This document shows, piece after piece, positions 1-10,959 of a stretch of 64,000 nucleotides of DNA (positions are counted from its first letter, which is position 1; the number at the start of each line of letters is the position of its first letter). Below the pieces are notes generated by a model, which was given only the letters and a program-made list of their open reading frames with translations, ran no database searches and was not told the origin of the DNA. A program made the translations under genes and the position numbers. The DNA comes from Arthrobacter sp. YD4. Lineage in GTDB: Bacteria > Actinomycetota > Actinomycetes > Actinomycetales > Micrococcaceae. Location: the NCBI RefSeq assembly GCF_030410515.1, contig NZ_JAUHHD010000003.1, positions 62,001 to 126,000 of the forward strand, written 5' to 3'.

Positions 1-23
1 CCGTCGAGGGGGAAGGATCCTTC

Positions 24-2111
<2,088 letters not shown>

Positions 2112-2177
2112 CTGAGTACAAGGCGGGGTGCCGGAACTTCCGCGCGGTGAGCCGCGTGGGTTTCCGCCCCCGCCTTC

Positions 2178-2292
2178 GCCGTTCGGTTTTGCCGCCCCCG
2201 CCCCTCCGCCGGGTGGCTTGCGATCTCCGATCGCAAGCCACCCGGCTCCGACAGGCCCGATGCCACTCCCGGGGCGGCAGAAACCGAACGGC
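2178..2292. repeat. Nested inverted repeat between rho and prfA
   Basis: The rho-prfA gap (2112-2356) holds a large two-level inverted repeat. Outer arms 2178-2198 and 2271-2292 pair over 21 bp with one bulged base (2280). Inside them sits a perfect 18-bp stem, 2208-2225 with 2229-2246, closed by a 3-nt TCC loop. No T-run follows, so it is not a canonical intrinsic terminator. It could be a U-less actinobacterial terminator, a processing site, or a small palindromic repeated element of the REP/MITE kind. Pairing was read directly from the sequence; the function is unknown. Confidence 0.75.
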
Positions 2293-2356
2293 TTCGCTGT
2301 TTTCCCACCTTTGTCGTCGCGTTACTAGACTTGTAGAAGTCGAAAGAGGTTTTGAA

Positions 2357-3430
2357 ATGTTTGAGTCCGTACAGGGGCTGTTGGATGAGCATGCTGCTAT
2401 CCAGGCGCAGCTCGGGGATCCTGCTGTGTATGCCGACCAGAAGCTGGCCCGGAAGCTGGGGCGGCGGTCCGCGCAGCTGAACGGCATCGTGGAGGCCTAC
2501 CACCGCTGGGAGGCACTCAACGATGACCTGGCCGCGGCGAAGGAGATGGCTGCCGAGGATCCCGAGTTCGCGGCCGAGGTGCCCGAGCTGGAGGAGTCCC
2601 TTGAGACGGCCGCCGCCAAGCTGCGCCGCCTGCTGATCCCGCGCGACCCGGACGACGCCCGCAACGTGATCCTCGAGGTCAAGGGCGGCGAAGGCGGCGA
2701 CGAGGCCGCCCTGTTCGCCGCCGACCTGCTGCGGATGTACAGCCGCTACGCGGAATCCCGCGGCTGGAAGACCGAGATCATCTCGGCCACCGAGTCGGAC
2801 CTTGGCGGTTACAAGGACGTCCAGATGGCCGTCAAGGGCAACTCCAACGACCCCGCCGAAGGCGTCTTCGCCCGGCTTAAGTTCGAAGGCGGCGTCCACC
2901 GCGTCCAGCGTGTGCCCGTCACCGAATCCCAGGGCCGGATCCACACCTCCGCCGCCGGCGTCCTGGTGCTGCCCGAGGTGGACGAGCCCGAGGAACTGGA
3001 AATCAACCAGAACGACCTCAAGATCGACGTCTACCGTTCCTCCGGCCCGGGTGGCCAGTCCGTGAACACCACCGACTCCGCGGTCCGCATCACGCACCTT
3101 CCCACCGGCATCGTCGTCGCGATGCAGAACGAGAAATCCCAGCTGCAGAACCGCGAGGCCGGCATGCGCGTGCTCCGCGCCCGCATCCTGGCCCACCAGC
3201 AGGAGCAGATCGACGCCGAGAACTCGGCGCAGCGCAAGTCGCAGATCCGCACCATGGACCGTTCGGAGCGCATCCGCACCTACAACTACCCGGAGAACCG
3301 GATCGCGGATCACCGCACCGGCTACAAGGCGTACAACCTCGACCAGGTGATGAACGGCGACCTGGAACCGGTGATCCAGTCCGCAATCGAGATGGACGAA
3401 CAGTCCCGCCTCGACGCCATCGGCGACTAG
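2357..3430 (+). CDS. prfA: Peptide chain release factor 1
   Basis: Class I release factor that reads UAA and UAG and triggers peptide release in the ribosome. The 357-residue length is standard for RF1. The GGQ catalytic motif lies at residues 232-234 (context [14 protein letters not shown]). The stop-codon-recognition tripeptide is PVT at 187-189, in [13 protein letters not shown], which marks RF1 (PxT) rather than RF2 (SPF). The ATG at 2357 was chosen because it gives the family N-terminus and has AAAGAGG upstream; in-frame codons further upstream run into the inverted repeat. It is followed 42 nt later by prmC, whose product methylates the Gln of GGQ, a classic functional pairing. Confidence 0.97.
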   Translation: MFESVQGLLDEHAAIQAQLGDPAVYADQKLARKLGRRSAQLNGIVEAYHRWEALNDDLAAAKEMAAEDPEFAAEVPELEESLETAAAKLRRLLIPRDPDDARNVILEVKGGEGGDEAALFAADLLRMYSRYAESRGWKTEIISATESDLGGYKDVQMAVKGNSNDPAEGVFARLKFEGGVHRVQRVPVTESQGRIHTSAAGVLVLPEVDEPEELEINQNDLKIDVYRSSGPGGQSVNTTDSAVRITHLPTGIVVAMQNEKSQLQNREAGMRVLRARILAHQQEQIDAENSAQRKSQIRTMDRSERIRTYNYPENRIADHRTGYKAYNLDQVMNGDLEPVIQSAIEMDEQSRLDAIGD

Positions 3431-3472
3431 CGCCCCGGCGCGACCATCCGACGAGACTAATGACCGACCACG

Positions 3473-4387
3473 ATGACGCCTGATCCCGCACAGAGCCTCG
3501 CCGACGCCGTCCGCGGGGCGACGGCGGTGCTGGCCGCCGCGGGCGTGCCGAGCCCCAAGGTCGACGCGGAGCTCCTCGCGGGCCACCTCCTGGGCGTCGG
3601 GCCGGGGCGGCTCCGCGCCCTCCTGCTCGGCGACAGTCCGGCGCCGGAGGGGTACGCGGATCTTGTGGCCGAACGCGCGCGCCGGATCCCGCTGCAGCAC
3701 ATCACCGGGGTGGCGCACTTCCGCTACCTCGAGCTCGCCGTCGGCCCCGGAGTCTTCATCCCGCGTCCGGAGACCGAGTCCGTGGTCCAGCTGGTCATCG
3801 ATTGGCTGGCGGCCCCCGGCCGGCCCGCCAGGCCCAAGGTGGTGGACCTTGGCACCGGCTCGGGGGCGATCGCCGGGTCGATTGCGCACGAGGTCCCCGG
3901 CGCGGAGGTGCACGCGGTCGAATACAGCGAATTCGCGCACGCCTGGGCGGCGAAGAACCTGCTCCCGCTGGGGGTCCGGCTGGTCCGCGGCGACCTGCGC
4001 GACGCGCTGCCGGAGCACGACGGAACGTTCGACGTCGTCGTGTCCAACCCGCCGTACATTCCGGCCGAAGCGGTGCCCAACGAACCCGAGGTGGCGCTGC
4101 ACGATCCGCCCGAGGCGCTGTACGGCGGGGGAGCGGACGGCATGGAACTCCCGACGGCGGCCGCGGCGTCCGCCGCGCGGCTGCTGGTCCCCGGCGGCTA
4201 CTTCGTGATGGAGCACGCCGAGGTGCAGGCCGGCTGGATCGCCCGGATGATGGAGGCCACCGGCCACTGGACCGGCATCACCACCCATCTGGACCTCAAC
4301 GGCCGGGAGCGGGCCACCAGCGCCCGGCGCCTGGCAAGCCCCACCGGCGGCGCGGACCGCGAAGCGCAGCCCGGAATGAAAGGATAG
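3473..4387 (+). CDS. prmC: Release factor glutamine methyltransferase PrmC (HemK)
   Basis: SAM-dependent N5-glutamine methyltransferase that modifies the GGQ glutamine of release factors. The protein has 304 residues: an N-terminal helical substrate-binding domain (about 1-80) and a Rossmann methyltransferase core. The SAM-binding loop is VVDLGTGSGAIAGSIA and the diagnostic NPPY motif is at 192-195 (VVSNPPYIPAEA). It lies directly downstream of prfA, its substrate gene. The start at 3473 was taken because an earlier ATG (3460) hits a stop after seven codons. The last 25 residues are a variable charged tail. Confidence 0.95.
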   Translation: MTPDPAQSLADAVRGATAVLAAAGVPSPKVDAELLAGHLLGVGPGRLRALLLGDSPAPEGYADLVAERARRIPLQHITGVAHFRYLELAVGPGVFIPRPETESVVQLVIDWLAAPGRPARPKVVDLGTGSGAIAGSIAHEVPGAEVHAVEYSEFAHAWAAKNLLPLGVRLVRGDLRDALPEHDGTFDVVVSNPPYIPAEAVPNEPEVALHDPPEALYGGGADGMELPTAAAASAARLLVPGGYFVMEHAEVQAGWIARMMEATGHWTGITTHLDLNGRERATSARRLASPTGGADREAQPGMKG

Positions 4388-4391
4388 GCCA

Positions 4392-5192
4392 GTGACCACT
4401 AGCTACGATTGCAACGATGCGGCCCAGCGCGCGGCCGGACTGGAACACGCCCAGAAGGCGATCCGCGAGAACAAATGCGTCGTCCTGCCCACCGACACGG
4501 TGTACGGCATCGGCGCGGACGCCTTTTCACCGATGGCCGTGACCCTGCTGCTGGCCGCCAAGGGCCGCAGCCGGCAGATGCCGCCGCCGGTCCTGATTCC
4601 GCGGCTGAATGCCCTCGACGGGCTGGCCACCGAGGTTCCCGCGGAGGCCCGCAAGCTGGCCGAGGCCTTCTGGCCCGGCGGCCTGACCCTCATCCTGCAC
4701 GCCCAGCCCTCCCTCGACTGGGATCTCGGGGAGACCAAGGGCACCGTCGCGCTGCGCCTGCCGGCCGACGACGTCGCCCAGGACCTGCTGACGCTGACCG
4801 GGCCACTCGCCGTCTCCTCCGCCAACCGCACCGGCCTGCCCGCCGCGCAGACCGCCGCCGAGGCCGAGACGATGCTCGCCGAGTCCGTGGAGGTCTACCT
4901 CGAGGGCGGCCGCCGTCCCGTGGACGGCGAGGCCGAGTCCGCGCCGTCGACCATCATCGACGCTACGTCGCTGCCGCTGCGCGTGGTCCGGCAGGGCGCC
5001 ATCAGCCTGGAACGGATCCGCGAGGTGGTGCCCGGCGTGCTCGGGGCCGGCGAGGAACCGGCAACCGCCGATGAGGCCGCCAAGCCGGCCGCCGAGTCGC
5101 CCGCAGAAGAACCGGCCGCGGAGACAGCAGCCGGATCCGCCGCAGAAGAACCGGCCGAAGCGAAGCCCGCAGCCGAAACCCCGGAGGCCTAG
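4392..5192 (+). CDS. tsaC: L-threonylcarbamoyladenylate synthase (Sua5/YciO/YrdC family)
   Basis: Makes threonylcarbamoyl-AMP from Thr, bicarbonate and ATP, the first step of t6A37 tRNA modification. The YrdC domain spans residues about 10-205 with the signatures VVLPTDTVYGIGADA near the N-terminus and AVSSANRTGLPAA later. There is no C-terminal Sua5 domain; instead residues about 210-266 form an Ala/Glu/Pro-rich tail with short repeats (EEPAAET, EEPAEAK), a low-complexity feature probably not needed for catalysis. The GTG at 4392 follows the prmC stop by only 4 nt, so translation is probably coupled. The prfA-prmC-Sua5 order is conserved in actinobacteria. Confidence 0.93.
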   Translation: MTTSYDCNDAAQRAAGLEHAQKAIRENKCVVLPTDTVYGIGADAFSPMAVTLLLAAKGRSRQMPPPVLIPRLNALDGLATEVPAEARKLAEAFWPGGLTLILHAQPSLDWDLGETKGTVALRLPADDVAQDLLTLTGPLAVSSANRTGLPAAQTAAEAETMLAESVEVYLEGGRRPVDGEAESAPSTIIDATSLPLRVVRQGAISLERIREVVPGVLGAGEEPATADEAAKPAAESPAEEPAAETAAGSAAEEPAEAKPAAETPEA

Positions 5193-5193
5193 A

Positions 5194-6105
5194 GTGCAGC
5201 CCAAAGTCGCCGTCGCGGCCGTCACGTTCAACCGCCACGAGGAACTCGCCCTGCTGCTCAAGGGCCTCGCCGCGCAGACGGCCCCGATCCACTCGATCGC
5301 CCTGGTGGACTCCGGCACTGACCCCGCCGACCGGCTGGTGGCCGAGCAGGGCATGGATAACATCAACTACCTGCGCTCCGAGGCGAACCTTGGCGGAGCC
5401 GGCGGCTTCGCCTACGCGATCCTGGCCGCCATGGCCTCCGGCGCGGAGTGGATCTGGATGATGGACGACGACGGGCACCCGGAGGACGCCAGCTGCCTCG
5501 AGGAGCTCCTCAAGGCCGCCGACGAACACGGGCTGGACATCATCAGTCCCCTGGTCGCGGCCACGGCCGATCCCAACCGGCTCTCCTTCAACTTCCGGAT
5601 CAACGGCCTGCTCACCAACGACCGGTCCCGCCTGGCCCCGATGGGCTACCTTCCGGACATGGTCCACTTCTTCAACGGCGCCCTGATCCGCGCCGAGGTC
5701 TTCTACACGATCGGCATTCCGGACGTGAAGTTCTTCATCCGCGGCGACGAGGTCGACTTCCTGTCCCGGGTCAAGAAGGCCGGGCTCAAGTACGGCACCC
5801 TGGCCACCGTCGCCGTCCAGCACCCCGCCACCTGGACCGAGATGAAGCCGGTCTTCGGCGGCTTCATCACCCCGGTCATTCCGGAAGGCAACTTCAAGCG
5901 GTACTGCTACTTCCGCAACCGTGGCTACCTGACCCGGAAATACCGCAACCTGCGCTGGTTCGGCGCGGACGTGGTCGGCTTCCCGTACTACTTCCTGAAG
6001 GCCGGTGACCTGAAGGGGCTGGCACACTGGTTCCGCGCCTACTCCACCGGGTTCATGGGCAAGGGCTTCGGCGCACCCGCGGACCTGATGGCCCGGAACG
6101 GCTAG
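5194..6105 (+). CDS. GT2 family glycosyltransferase, GlfT-like
   Basis: Cytoplasmic GT-A inverting glycosyltransferase of 303 residues, probably extending a cell-surface glycan. The N-terminus VAVAAVTFNRHEEL is the nucleotide-binding start of GT2 enzymes. EANLGGAGGFAYA and the metal-binding run WMMDDDGHP follow. The NxGGAGG motif is the one I associate with galactofuranosyltransferases (GlfT) and related enzymes, so a galactofuranosyl or similar donor is possible but not shown. The GTG at 5194 lies 1 nt after the tsaC stop; the frame stays open further upstream, but only inside tsaC. The next gene is a paralogue of the same fold. Acceptor and donor are unknown. Confidence 0.85.
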   Translation: MQPKVAVAAVTFNRHEELALLLKGLAAQTAPIHSIALVDSGTDPADRLVAEQGMDNINYLRSEANLGGAGGFAYAILAAMASGAEWIWMMDDDGHPEDASCLEELLKAADEHGLDIISPLVAATADPNRLSFNFRINGLLTNDRSRLAPMGYLPDMVHFFNGALIRAEVFYTIGIPDVKFFIRGDEVDFLSRVKKAGLKYGTLATVAVQHPATWTEMKPVFGGFITPVIPEGNFKRYCYFRNRGYLTRKYRNLRWFGADVVGFPYYFLKAGDLKGLAHWFRAYSTGFMGKGFGAPADLMARNG

Positions 6106-6110
6106 GCGGC

Positions 6111-7073
6111 GTGGAGAAGCTCTACGCCGTCGTCGTCACCTACAACCGGGCGGAGTTCCTGGCGAACCTGCTGGACTCCTTCGCCAGGCTCGACACGAAA
6201 CCCGAGGGAATCATCGTCGTCGACAACGCCAGCACGGACGGCACCGCCGCGGTGGTCGACCGGGCCAGGACCGCGGGCGACCTTCCCCTGCAGTACGAGC
6301 GGCTGGAGACCAACGCCGGGGGAGCCGGCGGATTCTCCCGTGGCGTCGAACTCGCGCTGGCGGCCGGCGCCGAATGGCTCTGGCTGATGGACGACGACGT
6401 CGAGGTCCTTTCCGGGGCTGTCGACGCGCTGGCGAGGTTCACGCCGGACTACTCATGCATCGTGGGACGCCGCTACGACGCCAACGGCCAACCCTTTTTC
6501 TGGCAGCACCACTTCGTCGACGCCCTCGGCGTCTTCCTCCCGGTATCCCGCGACGTGTTCAAGCACTCCGACGTCTTCCGCACCAACGTGGGCAACTTCG
6601 AGGGCATGCTGATCAGGGCGTCCGTGGCGCGCGAGATCGGCCTTCCCGATCCGCGCTTCTTCATCACCTGGGACGACGCCGTCTACGGCTGGCTCGCCGC
6701 GCAGCGCACGCCGGTGGTGTACGTCAATGCGTTCGTGATCCGGAAGGTGCGGGCGCAGCGCCAGGTGGACCTCGGCCTGCGCCACCTCAACGATTCCTCC
6801 GACCTGAGCCGGCGCTACGTGATGCGCAACCGCGGCCACGTCGCCCAGTACCTCCGGGCCCACGGCCGGTACAACCGTGCAGGGTTCGGGGCCGGAACGG
6901 CGCTGACCTTCGGCAAGGAAATCGCCCGCCTGGTCCTAGTCGAACGCACCCTCAAGGGGGTCGCTGCGCTCTGGCAGGGATGGCGCGAATCGCGCGAAAT
7001 CCTTCGCGACAGGACCTGGAAACCCATGCCGCCGCTGCCCGTAGATGCGGGCCGCGGGAACGAAACGGCTTAG
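6111..7073 (+). CDS. GT2 family glycosyltransferase, GlfT-like (second copy)
   Basis: A 320-residue GT2 enzyme, related to but clearly diverged from its upstream neighbour. It starts KLYAVVVTYNRAEFL, carries the typical VVDNASTDGT (absent from the first copy, which has VDSGTDPADR), then ETNAGGAGGFSRG and WLMDDDVEV. Both proteins keep a GGAGGF motif after the donor site, as in GlfT-type galactofuranosyltransferases. The GTG at 6111 is 5 nt after the previous stop. Two adjacent, diverged GT2 enzymes fit alternating transfers onto one growing glycan. The C-terminus (about 255-320) has a hydrophobic-basic stretch that may touch the membrane. Confidence 0.85.
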   Translation: MEKLYAVVVTYNRAEFLANLLDSFARLDTKPEGIIVVDNASTDGTAAVVDRARTAGDLPLQYERLETNAGGAGGFSRGVELALAAGAEWLWLMDDDVEVLSGAVDALARFTPDYSCIVGRRYDANGQPFFWQHHFVDALGVFLPVSRDVFKHSDVFRTNVGNFEGMLIRASVAREIGLPDPRFFITWDDAVYGWLAAQRTPVVYVNAFVIRKVRAQRQVDLGLRHLNDSSDLSRRYVMRNRGHVAQYLRAHGRYNRAGFGAGTALTFGKEIARLVLVERTLKGVAALWQGWRESREILRDRTWKPMPPLPVDAGRGNETA

Positions 7074-7160
7074 TATCGTTCTAGGTTCCGCGCTGTCCGA
7101 CAGTCCCGCGCGGGTACTTTTTTGACCCAGGCGCCTTGCCGCCGCAGTACTGGAAGTCGG

Positions 7161-9050
7161 TTGCACACTCTGTTGACTACGAAATCTGAACCTCGAGAAT
7201 CCGAGCAGATCCGGGACGAAAAGCCGGCCCTCTGGATCTGGATCCAGCTCATCCTGGACTCCATGTCCTGGGTGGTGGCCGTGATCCTGGCCCTGCTGCT
7301 GCGCTACGAGATGGGGATCCGCGTCGAGCAGTTCGCCGGTGCCGCCGTGATCGCGGCGATCGCCGTCGTCGTCCAGGTGCTGACCGGCTACGCGCTGGCC
7401 CTCTACCGCGGCCGCTACCCGTTCGGAAGCTTCCAGGAGGCGCGGGCCCTGGTCTTCGTCACCGTGATCGTCGCCGCCTCCATCACCGCCAGCCTGCTGG
7501 TGCTCTACGAAGCCATCAACATTGGCCGCAGCGTCGGCCTGATCGCGTTCCCGTTCGCCTGCCTCTTCATGGGTGCCGCCCGCTACGCCAAGCGGCTGTA
7601 CGTCGAGAGCCGCACCCGGCCCGGCGACGGCGCGCAGAACACCCTCATCTACGGCGCCGGCTTCCTCGGCAACTCCCTCCTCACCCGGATGATCCAGGAT
7701 CCGGAGTCCCCGTACTTCCCGGTGGGCCTGATCGATGACGATCCTGCCAAGAAGCACCTCCGGCTCTCCGGCGTCCAGGTCCAGGGCCGCGGCGAAGACC
7801 TTCCCGCCATCATCCGGCGCACCCGCGCCACGGTCCTGGTGCTGGCCTTCGCCAACGTCGAGGCGTCCGTGGTGCGGCGCATTTCCGACGCCGTCGCCGG
7901 CCTGAACATCCGGGTGCTGGTGCTGCCGCCGCTGCGGGACATGCTCGGCGGCTCCGCCCCCGCCGGGTTCTCCGACTTCCGCGACGTCGCCGTGGAGGAC
8001 CTGATCGGCCGCCGCCCGGTGGACATCAAGGTCGACGAGATCGCCGGCTACATCAAGGGCAAGCGCGTGCTGGTCACCGGCGCCGGCGGGTCGATCGGCT
8101 CCGAGCTGTGCCGACAGATCATGCCGTTCGGCCCCGCCGAGCTGATCATGCTCGACCACGACGAGACCGGACTCCAGCAGACCCAGATCTCCATCACCGG
8201 CCGCGGCCTGCTGGCCGGCCGGGACACCGTGCTGGCGAACATCCGCGACGGTGAGGCCCTGAAGGAGATCTTTACCGACCGCCGTCCGGAGGTGGTCTTC
8301 CACGCGGCCGCACTGAAGCACGCGCCGCTGCTGCAGCAGTATCCGGTCGAGGCCTGGAAGACCAACGTCTGCGGCACGCTGAACGTCCTGCAGGCCGCCC
8401 GGAGTGCCGGGGTCTCCCACTTCGTGAACATCTCCACGGACAAGGCCGCGAACCCCACCACCGCCCTGGGCCACTCCAAGCGCGTCGCGGAGAAGCTGAC
8501 CGCCTGGATGGCGGGCCAGACCGGCGGCAGGTTCGTCTCCGTCCGCTTCGGCAACGTCATGGGCAGCCGCGGATCCATGCTTCCGCTCTTCACCGAGCAG
8601 ATCCGCGTCGGCGGTCCGGTGACCGTGACCGATCCCGAGGTCACCCGCTTCTTCATGACCATCCCCGAGGCCTGCCAGCTGGTCATCCAGGCCGGAGCCA
8701 TCGGCGCCGGCGGCGACGTGCTGATCCTGGACATGGGCGAACCGGTCAAGATCCTTGACGTGGCACAACGCATGATCGCCATGTCCGGCAAGAAGGTGGA
8801 GATCATCTACACCGGGCTGCGGCCGGGGGAGAAGCTGCACGAGGAGCTCGTGGGCACCGGCGAGCTGGACCAGCGGCCGCTGCACCCGAAGATCTCGCAC
8901 ACCCGCGCCACCGAACAGGACCCGGCCACGCTGGACCTCGGAGTCTGGCTGGAACGCTGCGAAGCCGAACAGGGCGCCAGCATCGCGGAGATCCCCGACG
9001 ACGAGTCGGACGAGACGGGACCGATCAGAATCGTCCGGGTCGCCTCGTGA
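7161..9050 (+). CDS. Membrane-anchored sugar-nucleotide epimerase/dehydratase (WbpM/CapD/FlaA1-like)
   Basis: Polysaccharide biosynthesis protein, likely a UDP-sugar 4,6-dehydratase or epimerase. About four transmembrane helices occupy the first 130 residues. A first Rossmann-like region follows (YGAGFLGNSLL), then the catalytic short-chain dehydrogenase domain with VTGAGGSIGSELCRQI (about residue 306) and ISTDKAANPTTALGHSKRVAE (about 425). At the Tyr/Met-x3-Lys active-site position this copy has Leu (LGHSK), which is unusual. The start is uncertain: TTG codons at 7122, 7161 and 7173 are all in frame, and 7161 has GGAAG 4 nt upstream. The next gene overlaps by 4 nt and encodes a WbpL/WecA-like transferase; WbpM-WbpL pairs act together in O-antigen synthesis elsewhere. 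Confidence 0.88.
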   Translation: MHTLLTTKSEPRESEQIRDEKPALWIWIQLILDSMSWVVAVILALLLRYEMGIRVEQFAGAAVIAAIAVVVQVLTGYALALYRGRYPFGSFQEARALVFVTVIVAASITASLLVLYEAINIGRSVGLIAFPFACLFMGAARYAKRLYVESRTRPGDGAQNTLIYGAGFLGNSLLTRMIQDPESPYFPVGLIDDDPAKKHLRLSGVQVQGRGEDLPAIIRRTRATVLVLAFANVEASVVRRISDAVAGLNIRVLVLPPLRDMLGGSAPAGFSDFRDVAVEDLIGRRPVDIKVDEIAGYIKGKRVLVTGAGGSIGSELCRQIMPFGPAELIMLDHDETGLQQTQISITGRGLLAGRDTVLANIRDGEALKEIFTDRRPEVVFHAAALKHAPLLQQYPVEAWKTNVCGTLNVLQAARSAGVSHFVNISTDKAANPTTALGHSKRVAEKLTAWMAGQTGGRFVSVRFGNVMGSRGSMLPLFTEQIRVGGPVTVTDPEVTRFFMTIPEACQLVIQAGAIGAGGDVLILDMGEPVKILDVAQRMIAMSGKKVEIIYTGLRPGEKLHEELVGTGELDQRPLHPKISHTRATEQDPATLDLGVWLERCEAEQGASIAEIPDDESDETGPIRIVRVAS

Positions 9051-10072
9051 CCGCCCTGCTGGTCACCGCCGCCGTCACGCTCCTGGCCAGCCTGCTGCTG
9101 CCCTATGCGGTGAAGCCCTGGCTGATCCGGCTCGGCGTGGTGGACGTGCCGTCCGCGCGGTCCTCGCACGTGAAGACCACCATCCGTGGGATGGGCCTGG
9201 CCGCGGCGCTGGCCACCGCGGCCGGCTACGGGGTGGCCGTCCTTACCGGCGCCGTCACCGTCAACCGTGCGGTGTTTGCCGTCGTGCTGCTGATGATCGG
9301 CGCGTGTGCCGCCGTCGGCTGGACCGAAGACCTGCGCGGGCTCTCCATCCGCGGCCGTGCCGGAGCCCAGCTGGGCATCGGGGCAGCGGGCTCGGCGGTG
9401 CTGATCGTCATGACGGGCCAGTCCTTCTGGTGGCTGCCGCTCGCCGCCGTCGCGGTCGCCGCCTACGTCAACATCGCCAACTTCATGGACGGCATCAACG
9501 GCATCTCCGGGTTGCACGGCGTCACCGTGGGCGCCGCCTACGCGGCCGCCGGTTCCCTCTCGGACCAGCCCTGGCTCACCGCCGGCGGCGCCATCCTGGC
9601 CATGGCCTTCCTCGGCTTCCTGCCCTGGAACCTGGGCCGGGGCACTGTGTTCCTCGGCGACGTCGGAAGCTACCTCCTCGGCGCCTCCGTCGCCGCCCTC
9701 GCCATTGCCGGCTTCTTCACCGGGGTGTACGTCGAGTACGTGCTCTCGCCGATCCTGGTCTACGTCGCGGATACCGGCTACACGCTGCTGCGCCGGATCA
9801 AGGCGGGGGAGCGCTGGTACGCCTCGCACCGCGAGCACGTCTACCAGCGGCTGACCGACGTCGGCTTCTCGCACCTGCAGTCCTCCGCCGCTGTCACCGT
9901 CTGCACCGCTGCCGTGATCGTCCTAGGCTTCACCGCCGCGACGGCGCCGCTGCCCGTCGTCGCGCTCTGCGTCGCGGCCAGCGTGGCGGTGCTGGTGCTG
10001 TACGTCGCCAGCCCGGACCTCATCCGCCGCTACCGCCGCAAATCCAAGGTCACCCGCCTCCCCGTGGCCTAG
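9047..10072 (+). CDS. Polyprenyl-phosphate sugar-1-phosphate transferase (WecA/WbpL/MraY-like)
   Basis: Integral membrane enzyme that starts glycan assembly by moving a sugar-1-phosphate from a UDP-sugar to undecaprenyl or decaprenyl phosphate. The 341-residue protein has about 10 hydrophobic segments with conserved cytoplasmic loops: NFMDGINGISG (about residue 145), FLGDVGSYLLG (about 202) and HREHVYQRL. These Asp-rich and His-containing loops define the family. GTG overlaps the previous stop (GTGA), so the two are co-translated. In mycobacteria a WecA gene sits at this same place before the atp operon. The short spacing and HREHVYQRL motif make it closer to WbpL than to MraY, as a tentative judgement. 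Confidence 0.9.
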   Translation: MTALLVTAAVTLLASLLLPYAVKPWLIRLGVVDVPSARSSHVKTTIRGMGLAAALATAAGYGVAVLTGAVTVNRAVFAVVLLMIGACAAVGWTEDLRGLSIRGRAGAQLGIGAAGSAVLIVMTGQSFWWLPLAAVAVAAYVNIANFMDGINGISGLHGVTVGAAYAAAGSLSDQPWLTAGGAILAMAFLGFLPWNLGRGTVFLGDVGSYLLGASVAALAIAGFFTGVYVEYVLSPILVYVADTGYTLLRRIKAGERWYASHREHVYQRLTDVGFSHLQSSAAVTVCTAAVIVLGFTAATAPLPVVALCVAASVAVLVLYVASPDLIRRYRRKSKVTRLPVA

Positions 10073-10151
10073 CCATGTTCTATCTCGTGTAGAATTCAGG
10101 GGCGGACTTCTCCGCGCCCCCGCCCTTACCGCCAGCGACGATTGGGATCCC

Positions 10152-10643
10152 ATGACCTCCAACGCCGAGCCCGGACGCACGCCCGGCCGCGGTCGCGTCG
10201 GCGTTTCTGGACCCACCACGTCGCTCTGGCTGCGCCTGCTGGCGCTCAGTTCGGTGACCGCCGCCGCCGCACTGGCGGTGACGGCCGTTCCGGCCTGGAT
10301 CTTCAATGGCGGCTTCGGTGCCCTCTCCAGCACCTTCGGCGGTGCCCTGGTGATGGCGTTCTTCGCCATCAGCCTGCTGGTCGGCCACTTCGTCGGCCGG
10401 AACAATCCCTCCGGGGCGATCGGCATGTTCGTCGCCACCTACTTCATCAAGGTCGTAGGCTTCGCCGTCGTCCTGTTTGTCTTGGGTGCCCCGGAATGGC
10501 TGCACGCCCGCTGGTTCCTGATCGGCGCCGTCGTCACCGTCGTGGCCTGGCAGGCTGCCGAGATCATCGGCTTCAGCAAGGCCCGGCTGCAGATCTACAA
10601 CGACCCCGACTCCACGGAAGGCGGACCCCATGCCGGACCGTAA
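10152..10643 (+). CDS. atpI: ATP synthase protein I (AtpI family)
   Basis: Small membrane protein (163 residues) with four predicted transmembrane helices at about 25-50, 55-80, 85-110 and 115-140. It precedes the ATP synthase genes as in other actinobacteria. AtpI proteins help c-ring assembly or ion supply to F1Fo; they are not catalytic. The ATG at 10152 has GGGATCCC just ahead, a weak site. A possible -10 box TAGAAT (10090-10095) lies in the 79-nt gap behind the wecA-like gene, but no good -35 is visible. The end overlaps the next gene by 14 nt. Assignment rests on topology and position. Confidence 0.8.
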   Translation: MTSNAEPGRTPGRGRVGVSGPTTSLWLRLLALSSVTAAAALAVTAVPAWIFNGGFGALSSTFGGALVMAFFAISLLVGHFVGRNNPSGAIGMFVATYFIKVVGFAVVLFVLGAPEWLHARWFLIGAVVTVVAWQAAEIIGFSKARLQIYNDPDSTEGGPHAGP

Positions 10644-10959
10644 AGAGCGAGACGAGAACACCCCCCGGAAGCCGCGCGGTACCACCGGTGCCCCCGGCGT
10701 ATCAAAGGACGGCGACGACGGCGGATACAACGCCGGGATCGCAGTGTTCAGCTACATTGTTGGCGGAATCATCGTCTGGAGTTTGATAGGGTGGGGTCTG
10801 GATAATCTGTGGGGAACCCGCTGGATTGTGCTCGCAGGCGCCCTGCTTGGAGCTGCGGGAGGGTTCTATCTTTCTCATATGCACGGCCTCACCAGCCACC
10901 GGTCTACGGCTGGCGAAGACGGCGCTGCAGGTGGCCCGTCCAAGGACGCGGAACAGTAA
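10630..10959 (+). CDS. AtpZ/AtpI-like small membrane protein
   Basis: 109 residues with a charged, Pro/Gly-rich N-terminus (1-40) and two transmembrane helices (about 42-62 and 70-90) joined by a short loop with the WGLDNLWGTRW motif typical of the AtpZ family (F1Fo-associated, Ca/Mg-transport-like). It overlaps atpI by 14 nt and precedes atpB, so it belongs to the atp operon. Its exact role here is inferred from the family. The stop codon overlaps a further ATG (TAATG). Confidence 0.75.
   Translation: MPDRKERDENTPRKPRGTTGAPGVSKDGDDGGYNAGIAVFSYIVGGIIVWSLIGWGLDNLWGTRWIVLAGALLGAAGGFYLSHMHGLTSHRSTAGEDGAAGGPSKDAEQ

Noticed and set aside
7093..7103. CTGTC-C-GACAG palindrome before the WbpM-like gene
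   Set aside because: Only 5-bp arms; such symmetry is expected by chance several times in 64 kb.
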